Of a stretch of 13,293 nt of DNA, positions 7,700 through 13,293 are shown in pieces. A program made the position numbers and the translations under genes. The notes beneath the pieces were generated by a model. That model did not search any database, had not been told where the DNA came from, and saw nothing but the letters and a program-made list of their open reading frames with translations. The DNA lies in NCBI GenBank assembly GCA_905478725.1, contig CAJQJT010000300.1, positions 1 to 13,293 of the forward strand. The letters run 5' to 3'. The stretch is from an uncultured Pseudomonadales bacterium. GTDB taxonomy: Bacteria > Pseudomonadota > Gammaproteobacteria > Pseudomonadales > Porticoccaceae. Every line of letters begins with the position of its first letter. The stretch's first letter is position 1.

Positions 7700-7971
7700 T
7701 GCCTAATTGAAAAAACCCCGTAATTGCCATTTCTATTACCTTATATAGAGTAGTAACAAATACAGAGTGGTCATAATCGATATAGCATCAAGTAGCCGTG
7801 GGTAGCAGCAATATAAAACAACGGTCAGATAGCGAATCAACCAAACTGTCCCCAGAGTTCACACAGGATACCCCCAACAAACCCTAAAAAACCGACACTA
7901 AAGCCACCAAACCAATCGAATATTGAGCAACCCACAACAACCTGTGATTAATAGGTGGGTAAAATTTTTAT

Positions 7972-7980
7972 TTATCCACA
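7972..7980 (+). promoter_or_regulatory. DnaA box TTATCCACA
   Basis: Perfect high-affinity 9-mer. A one-mismatch box on the opposite strand (7943-7951) lies 20 bases to its left. Confidence 0.8.
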
Positions 7981-8128
7981 GTAAATGCTCTTAAAGCGGC
8001 ACCCTAAAAAAAAGACCTATATCTATACACCGGCACACACTAGCAATACAGCTCAGATCTTTTTCCACTAACAGTCCTATACAAGAATAAATAACCTTAA
8101 AACATTGTTATATATAGGTTTTCTTATG

Positions 8129-8137
8129 TTATCCACA
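8129..8137 (+). promoter_or_regulatory. DnaA box TTATCCACA next to the AT-rich element
   Basis: Perfect high-affinity 9-mer. A degenerate TTATATATA lies 21 bases upstream, about two helical turns, and the AT-richest DNA of the gap begins about 24 bases to its right. Confidence 0.8.
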
Positions 8138-8160
8138 AAACAAAGGTTAACTAATAACAA

Positions 8161-8220
8161 CAATAATAATCCTTACATACTATATATATAAATAATTACT
8201 TAATAAGTTAATAAAAGGAA
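8161..8220. other. Possible DNA unwinding element
   Basis: By hand count 51 of 60 bases are A or T, including an alternating TATATATATA block (8181-8190). Its place, between a perfect DnaA box and the mnmG promoter, is where an origin unwinding element would be expected. Inference from composition and position only. Confidence 0.45.
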
Positions 8221-8233
8221 TGAACAAAATAAA

Positions 8234-8265
8234 GTGACAAAACATTGATCATCGAGACGTATAAT
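8234..8265 (+). promoter_or_regulatory. Candidate mnmG promoter
   Basis: A perfect -10 hexamer TATAAT lies at 8260-8265. The best -35 candidate is GTGACA (8234-8239), five of six matches, but the spacer is 20 bases, longer than optimal. The leader to the mnmG ATG would be about 28 bases and lacks a clear Shine-Dalgarno. Confidence 0.45.
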
Positions 8266-8299
8266 GGCCGACCATTAAATTAACACTTGATTACGTTTT

Positions 8300-10168
8300 A
8301 TGAATTACCCCGATAGTTTTGATGTCATTGTTGTTGGCGGAGGCCACGCCGGCACAGAAGCCTGCTTGGCTGCCGCTCGTATGGGGAGCCGAACCCTGTT
8401 GCTGACTCACAATATTGAAACTCTTGGGCAGATGTCCTGCAATCCTGCCATTGGCGGTATAGGTAAAACCCATCTGGTTAAAGAGATTGATGCCCTTGGC
8501 GGCGCGATGGCCACGGCAACAGATTTTGGTGGCATTCAGTTCAGAGTGCTTAACTCCCGCAAAGGTCCCGCAGTGCGAGCCACTCGTGCACAAGCGGATC
8601 GCGTTTTGTACAAAGCGGCGATTCTGGATATTCTTCAGAACCAAGAAAACCTCACCATTTTTCAACAGGCAGTGGATGATTTAATCCTAGAGGGTGATCG
8701 TGTCACCGGTGTCGTGACACAGATGGGCCTCAGCTTCAAAGCCAAAACCGTGGTCGTCACTGCAGGAACCTTTCTCGCAGGCAAGATCCATATCGGTATG
8801 GAAAACTATTCCGCTGGCCGTGCCGGGGACCCTCCAGCCCTGAGCTTATCTCAGCGTCTGCGCTCTATGCCTTTTCGGGTTGAGCGCTTAAAGACCGGCA
8901 CACCGCCGCGCATCGATTCCCGCAGTGTGGATTTTAGTCAGCTGCCGGAACAGTGGGGCGACCAACCAGAGCCGGTAATGTCTTACCTTGGCTCCGTTGC
9001 TCAACACCCAAAACAGACCTGCTGTTGGATAACCTACACCAATAGCCAGACCCACGACATAATCAAGGGCGGCATGGATAGATCGCCACTTTACACTGGT
9101 GTGATCGACGGTGTTGGACCTAGATACTGCCCCTCGATCGAAGATAAAGTGGTGCGCTTCGCCGACAAAAACCAGCATCAAATTTTTATTGAGCCTGAAG
9201 GATTAAATACTTACGAGCTCTACCCCAATGGTATCTCCACAAGCTTGCCCTTCGACGTGCAGTTATCCCTGGTACGCTCAATAGTTGGTTTTGAAAACGC
9301 CCATATTACCCGTCCCGGCTATGCCATTGAATACGATTATTTTAACCCTCAAGATCTTAAATACTCGCTGGAAACTAAAGCAATTAACGGCCTGTTTTTT
9401 GCCGGTCAGATCAATGGCACAACCGGTTATGAGGAAGCTGCAGCACAGGGTTTGCTAGCGGGAACCAATGCTGCCTTGCAGGTTCAGGGCCGTGAGAGTT
9501 GGTGCCCCCGTAGAGACGAAGCTTATATTGGCGTTCTAGTAGATGATTTAATTACCATGGGCACCACAGAGCCCTATCGGATGTTCACCAGTCGTGCGGA
9601 ATATCGTCTCTTGTTGCGGGAAGATAATGCCGATATGCGCCTCACCGAAAAGGGACGCGAGTTGGGTTTGGTCAACGACGACCGCTGGAAACAGTTTAGT
9701 GAAAAGCGCGAAGCCATTGAGCTTGAGCGTCAACGTTTAAAAAGTACCTGGATTCAACCTGCCAGCGATACCGCTGAAAAACTTTCTGCCCATATTGAAA
9801 ATAAACTCTCTCATGAGTACTCCCTGTTCGAGTTACTTAAACGTCCTGAGATTGATTACAAAATTATTGGCTCCCTCTACCCGGAGCATCAGGTAGACAA
9901 TAAGATCGCCGAGCAGGTAGAAATTGATGCCAAGTACTCTGGCTATATTACCCGCCAGCAGGATGAAGTTGATCGACTAAGGCGCCATGAGAAGACCCGG
10001 ATACCTGTTGGTTTTAACTATCAGTCGATCAAAGGTCTGTCCAACGAGGTAAAGCAAAAGCTCTCTGAAGCCACTCCAGAAACATTGGCCAGAGCAAGCC
10101 GAATTCCCGGCGTCACCCCGGCCGCTATTTCGTTACTAATTGTGCAGTTGAAAAAACATGCCGCTTAA
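8300..10168 (+). CDS. mnmG: tRNA uridine-5-carboxymethylaminomethyl FAD enzyme MnmG (GidA)
   Basis: MnmG is the FAD-dependent partner of MnmE in wobble U34 modification. The protein is 622 residues (E. coli 629). The N-terminal dinucleotide-binding loop GGGHAGTEA is at 13-21. The region [14 protein letters not shown] at 43-56 contains Cys47. The family signature [11 protein letters not shown] lies at 273-283, with Cys277 in the same position as the E. coli residue. GTPPRID is at 200-206, and the C-terminal domain has [13 protein letters not shown] and the ending [12 protein letters not shown]. Residue 57 is Thr where E. coli has Gly and Pseudomonas has Ser, as I recall them. The ATG at 8300 ([10 protein letters not shown]) lines up with the E. 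coli start. It is the first gene rightward from the candidate origin and overlaps rsmG by 11 bases. Confidence 0.98.
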   Translation: MNYPDSFDVIVVGGGHAGTEACLAAARMGSRTLLLTHNIETLGQMSCNPAIGGIGKTHLVKEIDALGGAMATATDFGGIQFRVLNSRKGPAVRATRAQADRVLYKAAILDILQNQENLTIFQQAVDDLILEGDRVTGVVTQMGLSFKAKTVVVTAGTFLAGKIHIGMENYSAGRAGDPPALSLSQRLRSMPFRVERLKTGTPPRIDSRSVDFSQLPEQWGDQPEPVMSYLGSVAQHPKQTCCWITYTNSQTHDIIKGGMDRSPLYTGVIDGVGPRYCPSIEDKVVRFADKNQHQIFIEPEGLNTYELYPNGISTSLPFDVQLSLVRSIVGFENAHITRPGYAIEYDYFNPQDLKYSLETKAINGLFFAGQINGTTGYEEAAAQGLLAGTNAALQVQGRESWCPRRDEAYIGVLVDDLITMGTTEPYRMFTSRAEYRLLLREDNADMRLTEKGRELGLVNDDRWKQFSEKREAIELERQRLKSTWIQPASDTAEKLSAHIENKLSHEYSLFELLKRPEIDYKIIGSLYPEHQVDNKIAEQVEIDAKYSGYITRQQDEVDRLRRHEKTRIPVGFNYQSIKGLSNEVKQKLSEATPETLARASRIPGVTPAAISLLIVQLKKHAA

Positions 10169-10874
10169 GTTGCCCGTTGAAGACCATCTGGCCCCTATCC
10201 TTGAGGCTGGTATGCAGGAGATGGGAGTGGAATACAGTTCTGAGCAGCGCGACAAGCTCCTCGCCTACCTGCAACTACTGATCACCTGGAATAGAGCCTA
10301 CAATCTGACCGCCATTCGCGATCCAGGGCAGATGATAAAACTGCATTTGCTTGATAGTCTCACCCTATTACCCTACATGATTGGCAAGCGGCTAATTGAT
10401 GTGGGAACCGGTGCCGGCTTGCCCGGTATACCACTGGCCATTATGTGCCCAGACCGACATTTCACATTGCTTGATAGTAATGGCAAGAAAACCCGGTTTT
10501 TGTTTCAGGCGCGCTGTGATCTAGGTCTAAATAATCTCATAGAGGTTAATTCCAGAGTTGAAGAATACAAACCTGAAATGGCCTATGATGCGGTGTTGAG
10601 CCGGGCCTTTACCTCGGTGGCGGATATGGTCCATAAGTGCACTCACCTGTTGGCGACAGAGGGTGTATTTCTGGCCATGAAAGGCAAATTTCCGCAATCG
10701 GAGTTGAGCGAGGTCGGCAAAGACTATAAGGTCGAGGCTTCACATACATTGCAGGTGCCCGGTGTTGACGGCGAGCGACACTTGATCGTCATCAGTCGCC
10801 ACTGTGCAGCCCTTCCATCTTCCAGCCCATGGCACAATGATAAAAGTGCAATCATAAAACAGCATAAAGGTTAG
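10158..10874 (+). CDS. rsmG: 16S rRNA (guanine-N7)-methyltransferase RsmG (GidB)
   Basis: RsmG uses S-adenosylmethionine to methylate N7 of G527 in the 530 loop of 16S rRNA; loss gives low-level streptomycin resistance in several bacteria. The product is 238 residues, longer than the roughly 207 of E. coli. The family segment [13 protein letters not shown] is at about 44-56, the SAM-binding loop [10 protein letters not shown] at 81-90, LSRAF at 147-151 and the late motif DGERHLIV at 204-211. The ATG at 10158 lies inside the end of mnmG (11-base overlap), so translation is probably coupled. Residues after about 215 form a polar tail absent from the E. coli protein. The end of that tail is encoded by 14-bp tandem repeats (10832-10859) resembling those upstream of mnmE. 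It stops 4 bases before parA. Confidence 0.96.
   Translation: MPLKLPVEDHLAPILEAGMQEMGVEYSSEQRDKLLAYLQLLITWNRAYNLTAIRDPGQMIKLHLLDSLTLLPYMIGKRLIDVGTGAGLPGIPLAIMCPDRHFTLLDSNGKKTRFLFQARCDLGLNNLIEVNSRVEEYKPEMAYDAVLSRAFTSVADMVHKCTHLLATEGVFLAMKGKFPQSELSEVGKDYKVEASHTLQVPGVDGERHLIVISRHCAALPSSSPWHNDKSAIIKQHKG
10832..10869. repeat. 14-bp tandem repeats at the rsmG-parA junction
   Basis: GCACAATGATAAAA (10832-10845) abuts GTGCAATCATAAAA (10846-10859), followed by a partial unit CAGCATAAAG (10860-10869). The first unit is identical to 4995-5008 upstream of mnmE. They encode the last residues of RsmG and supply the AAAGG ahead of parA. Confidence 0.45.
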
Positions 10875-10878
10875 TCCA

Positions 10879-11679
10879 GTGCCGAGAATAATTTCAATCG
10901 CAAATCAGAAAGGCGGAGTGGGTAAAACCACCACTAGCGTAAATTTGGCCGCTTCACTGGCTGCTTACAAGCAGCGTGTTCTCTTAGTTGATCTGGACCC
11001 TCAGGGCAATAGCACCATGGGTGTCGGCATCAATAAACATAAATGCAAAACCAGTGTTTACCACGTGCTAACCGAAAAAGTCGCCATAGAAGATGCGATC
11101 GTGCCCTGCCCTAAAGCTAAGATTGATCTGCTACCATCGAATGATGATCTGGTGGCAGCTGAGGTGGAGTTGATGCAAGAAATTGGCCGCGAGACACGAC
11201 TACGTCATGCTCTCAAGCGTGTCGCCAGCAACTACGACTATATAATTATCGACTGCCCACCCTCGTTGAATATGCTCACGGTGAATGCCATGGTTGCCAG
11301 CGATGGCGTGATTATTCCCATGCAGTGTGAGTACTATGCTCTTGAAGGCCTCTCGGCCCTCAACAATACAATCAAGCAGATCGCTAAATTGATTAACCCC
11401 AGTCTTCGTATCGAAGGTATTTTGCGCACCATGTATGACCCGCGCAACAGTCTTACCAATGCGGTCTCGGCTCAGCTGCGAAAATATTTTGGTAATCGCG
11501 TCTACCGGATAAGTATCCCGCGTAATATTCGTCTTGCTGAAGCCCCAAGCCACGGCTTACCCGCTCTGGCCTATGATCGAAACTCAAAAGGCTCGCTCGC
11601 CTATTTGGCTCTTGCTGGGGAAATTCTCCGTCAAGCAAAAGCGCAAACCGAGCAGCAGCAACCCGAAACAGCAGGATAA
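10879..11679 (+). CDS. parA: Chromosome partitioning ATPase ParA (Soj)
   Basis: ParA binds DNA non-specifically in its ATP form and, with ParB on parS, moves and positions newly copied origins. In some bacteria it also regulates DnaA. The protein is 266 residues. The deviant Walker A KGGVGKTT is at 11-18 with the signature first Lys. Walker A' DLDPQGN is at 38-44 and Walker B IIIDCPP at 122-128. The chromosomal-type ending with IPRNIRLAEAPSHGLPAL is at about 213-230. There is no N-terminal helix-turn-helix, so this is the short chromosomal class rather than plasmid type Ia. The start is a GTG at 10879 with AAAGG (10866-10870) eight bases upstream. It follows rsmG by 4 bases and precedes parB by 7, in one operon with mnmG. 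Confidence 0.97.
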   Translation: MPRIISIANQKGGVGKTTTSVNLAASLAAYKQRVLLVDLDPQGNSTMGVGINKHKCKTSVYHVLTEKVAIEDAIVPCPKAKIDLLPSNDDLVAAEVELMQEIGRETRLRHALKRVASNYDYIIIDCPPSLNMLTVNAMVASDGVIIPMQCEYYALEGLSALNNTIKQIAKLINPSLRIEGILRTMYDPRNSLTNAVSAQLRKYFGNRVYRISIPRNIRLAEAPSHGLPALAYDRNSKGSLAYLALAGEILRQAKAQTEQQQPETAG

Positions 11680-11686
11680 TAGACCG

Positions 11687-12571
11687 ATGGCCACAAAAAG
11701 ACAGAGTTTAGGTAAGGGGTTAGATGCACTGCTGGGTATGAGCGATGATGCGGACTTTGACGCCCTTGATACGCCGACCTCGAACGCTGCTGATGGCCAG
11801 CTGCGACAGTTACCAGTAGAGCTTTTACAGCGCGGTAAATATCAGCCGCGCCGTGACATTAACGCGGAAGCGCTTGAAGAGCTGGCTAAATCAATTCGCA
11901 GTCAGGGCATTATGCAGCCCTTGGTAGTTCGCCAGTTAGCTGATGAGCGGTATGAAATCATTGCCGGCGAACGTCGCTGGCGGGCCGCGCAACAGGCTGG
12001 GCTCGATACAGTTCCGGTTATTGTTCGTGAAGTGACAGACGAGGCCGCCATCGCGATGGCGCTGATTGAAAATATTCAGCGTGAAGATTTAAATGCCATG
12101 GAAGAAAGTCTGGCATTGCAGAGATTGCAGCAGGAATTCCAGCTCACCCAGCAGCAGGTGGCGGATGCCGTGGGTAAATCCCGCTCAGCTGTGACTAATC
12201 TCATGCGCCTCACCAGTCTTGAACTAGAGGTTCAACAACTGCTCGAACGTGGTGACCTGGAGTTAGGCCATGCCAAGTGTTTGCTTGCCCTAGAGGGCCA
12301 CATGCAGGTCAATGCAGCGAGAACCGTTGCCGGCACCGGCATGACCGTACGTCAAACTGAAGCCTTGGTAAAAAAACTCCAATCAGGAGTAGATAATCTA
12401 CCAGCTGCTGAGGCTGACAGCAGTCCAGATATAAAACGCTTAGAGAATGACATCTCTGAAAAAGTTGGCGTTCCGGTGACGATTCAGCACAGCGCCAAAG
12501 GTGCAGGCAAGCTGATTTTCAAGTACAGCAGCGTCGACGAACTAGACGGAATTCTCGATCATCTCAAATAA
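11687..12571 (+). CDS. parB: Chromosome partitioning protein ParB (Spo0J)
   Basis: ParB is a CTP-dependent clamp that loads at parS near the origin, spreads along DNA and stimulates ParA. The frame is open upstream into parA, but the ATG at 11687 gives the family-typical MATKRQSLGKGLDALLG, which includes the short ParA-interacting N-terminal segment. The protein is then 294 residues. Further motifs are LLQRGKYQPRRD at 46-57, the CTP-binding GERRWRA at 94-100, and ENIQREDLN at 128-136. A helix-turn-helix around 154-173 (TQQQVADAVGKSRSAVTNLM) follows, then a C-terminal dimerisation domain from about 247. An AGGA lies 10 bases upstream of the ATG. I found no parS consensus site in the window, so its loading sites must be elsewhere. 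Confidence 0.97.
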   Translation: MATKRQSLGKGLDALLGMSDDADFDALDTPTSNAADGQLRQLPVELLQRGKYQPRRDINAEALEELAKSIRSQGIMQPLVVRQLADERYEIIAGERRWRAAQQAGLDTVPVIVREVTDEAAIAMALIENIQREDLNAMEESLALQRLQQEFQLTQQQVADAVGKSRSAVTNLMRLTSLELEVQQLLERGDLELGHAKCLLALEGHMQVNAARTVAGTGMTVRQTEALVKKLQSGVDNLPAAEADSSPDIKRLENDISEKVGVPVTIQHSAKGAGKLIFKYSSVDELDGILDHLK

Positions 12572-12575
12572 GCTC

Positions 12576-12597
12576 TCAGTTGGAACTATCCAGCTGA
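12576..12597 (+). terminator. Weak hairpin after parB
   Basis: TCAGTTGG and CCAGCTGA form an 8-bp stem with one G-U pair and a 6-base loop, five bases after the parB stop codon. No run of T follows, so it is at best an inefficient or factor-assisted terminator between the parAB and atp transcription units. Confidence 0.3.
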
Positions 12598-12628
12598 CCA
12601 ATTTCGACCATATAGGCTCGTTACCTTA

Positions 12629-12657
12629 TTGAATATCGCCACCACTATACCTATAAT
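12629..12657 (+). promoter_or_regulatory. Sigma-70 promoter for the atp operon
   Basis: TTGAAT (12629-12634) and a perfect TATAAT (12652-12657) are separated by an ideal 17-base spacer. Transcription would begin near 12664, giving a leader of about 65 bases before atpI. This is the clearest promoter in the window and separates the ATP synthase operon from parB. Confidence 0.75.
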
Positions 12658-12728
12658 GCGCAGCCTTTGAGGGTGGCCCAGTTAGGCTTCCCCGCAAGAG
12701 CAGCAAGAAAAGGTGTCGAAGAGATACG

Positions 12729-13100
12729 ATGACGACCATTTCACTACCAGCCGTTAAGAAAGTCGCGCTCTATCAGTTAGCTCTGTTGCTACCTGTATCA
12801 GCGGCACTGTTGGGATGGAATACGGTAATAGCCTATTCAGTTTTTTTAGGCGGTTTGATTCAGATTATTCCGCAAGCTTGGTTTGCTCGACAGGCCTTTA
12901 GATATGCAGGCGCCAGGAGAGTGCAGTCAATTGTCAGCGCCATGTACTGGGGTGAGACGGGAAAGGTGGTTTTATCGGCGGTGTTGTTTACCACGACCTT
13001 TCTGATGGTTAGCCCACTTAGTGTCGGCGCGCTGTTTAGCAGTTTTGTAACAATGATTTTGGTGCAGTGGTTTTCGATTTATACAGTCTTAAAGCGCTAG
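12729..13100 (+). CDS. atpI: ATP synthase accessory protein AtpI
   Basis: AtpI (subunit I) is a small inner-membrane protein encoded first in many atp operons. It aids assembly or stability of the c-ring and may affect magnesium supply. The product is 123 residues with four hydrophobic segments at about 12-30, 34-54, 76-94 and 98-119. Between them lie the family features GGLIQIIPQAWFA at about 41-53 and YWGETGKVVL at about 73-82, corresponding to the conserved GE..K before the third segment. Sequence conservation in this family is low, so the call rests on topology, these motifs and location. It lies downstream of a strong promoter and 77 bases ahead of atpB. The ATG at 12729 is preceded by a purine-rich GAAGAG. 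Confidence 0.92.
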   Translation: MTTISLPAVKKVALYQLALLLPVSAALLGWNTVIAYSVFLGGLIQIIPQAWFARQAFRYAGARRVQSIVSAMYWGETGKVVLSAVLFTTTFLMVSPLSVGALFSSFVTMILVQWFSIYTVLKR

Positions 13101-13177
13101 GCACATAGTTAAGTAACTCACGTAATTAACAGTAACGCTCGATTTAATGTTGAGCACCAACCAGTTGAGAGACACAG

Positions 13178-13293
13178 ATGGCAGGCGAAAACCCCGCAAG
13201 CACGACTGAGTATATTCAGCATCACCTCCAAAACCTGGTTTACGGGAAGCATCCCGACACCGGCTGGGGCTTTGCACACAGTTCTCAAGAAGC
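13178..13293 (+). CDS. atpB: ATP synthase F0 subunit a (5' end only, cut by window edge)
   Basis: Subunit a forms the two proton half-channels against the c-ring of F1F0 ATP synthase in the inner membrane. Only 38 full codons are present, beginning [20 protein letters not shown] and continuing [18 protein letters not shown]. The [10 protein letters not shown] and GFAH segments match the start of subunit a in Pseudomonas and relatives as I know them. The membrane helices and the essential arginine lie beyond the window. It follows atpI in the standard order, and a GAGAG about 6 bases upstream of the ATG may serve as the Shine-Dalgarno. Confidence 0.92.
   Translation, partial: MAGENPASTTEYIQHHLQNLVYGKHPDTGWGFAHSSQE

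Larger units (their letters stand above)
7583..8299. other. oriC: Candidate chromosomal replication origin (oriC) between rpmH and mnmG
   Basis: This 717-base gap has no credible gene in either strand. It is the single point in the window where transcription diverges: rpmH and everything left of it is on minus, mnmG and everything right is on plus. That fits forks leaving from here co-directionally with genes. It holds two perfect DnaA boxes (7972-7980, 8129-8137) and a one-mismatch box on the minus strand (TGTGATTAA, 7943-7951). A triplet run lies at 8152-8169, and a likely unwinding element at 8161-8220 is about 85% A+T by hand count. Only two GATC sites are seen (8056, 8247), unlike the E. 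coli origin. mnmG next to an origin is the E. coli-type setting; rpmH next to it is the Pseudomonas-type setting. The precise limits are not resolved, and the 3211-3559 region is a rival or partner. Confidence 0.6.

Noticed and set aside
7931..7959. Imperfect inverted repeat CCCAC...GTGGG in the origin gap
   Set aside because: The arms are only 5 bp with a long loop. It is not a terminator and was not worth a separate call beyond the one-mismatch DnaA box it encloses.
11053..11073. CACGTG core within parA as a possible parS site
   Set aside because: The flanks (TTTAC on the left, CTAAC on the right) do not form the required inverted TGTT/AACA arms, so the match is only the 6-base core.
11534..11686. 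Upstream extension of parB into parA
   Set aside because: The MATKRQSLGKGLDALLG start at 11687 is the family-typical N-terminus. The 51 upstream codons lie within the conserved parA coding sequence in another frame.
1..13293. Mobile elements, CRISPR arrays, tRNA or rRNA genes, toxin-antitoxin or defence modules
   Set aside because: No transposase, integrase, regularly spaced repeat array, tRNA-like or rRNA sequence was seen. All long frames are assigned to core genes.

Overview
This window is a core chromosomal segment around the replication origin of a gammaproteobacterium. The proteins read closest, from memory, to Pseudomonas and its relatives (for example MnmG, ParA, DnaA, and the start of AtpB). 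The mixed base composition and many AT-rich gaps suggest a marine relative such as the Cellvibrionales/SAR92/OM60 groups, but that placement is a guess. I see no plasmid, phage, transposon, CRISPR or defence genes. I did not find an undescribed protein system. The interest lies in how the origin region is arranged and in small DNA repeats.

Layout. Positions 1-7582 are all on the minus strand: recF (5' part only), dnaN, dnaA, an AT-rich gap (3211-3559), then mnmE, yidC, yidD, rnpA and rpmH. A 717-base AT-rich gap (7583-8299) follows. From 8300 to the end everything is on the plus strand: mnmG, rsmG, parA, parB, atpI and the first 38 codons of atpB. Transcription therefore diverges from 7583-8299, as expected if forks leave from there. 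Both AT-rich gaps carry perfect DnaA boxes: three at 3226, 3309 and 3396, and two at 7972 and 8129. Stretches of both gaps are 80-85% A+T by hand count.

Compared with the Pseudomonas order as I know it, the flanks (recF-dnaN-dnaA and mnmG-rsmG-parA-parB-atp) are in their normal relative positions. The five-gene block rpmH-rnpA-yidD-yidC-mnmE is inverted between them. The two breakpoints fall in the two DnaA-box gaps.

Functionally the genes cover initiation (DnaA), the beta clamp (DnaN), gap repair (RecF), origin segregation (ParA/ParB) and tRNA wobble uridine modification (MnmE with MnmG). They also cover 16S rRNA methylation (RsmG), RNase P protein, ribosomal protein L34, membrane protein insertion (YidC/YidD) and the start of the ATP synthase operon. 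Probable control sites include an intrinsic terminator after yidC (5005-5029), a good sigma-70 promoter before atpI (12629-12657), and weaker promoters before mnmG, rpmH and dnaA. Non-ATG starts are likely for dnaA (TTG), mnmE (GTG) and parA (GTG).
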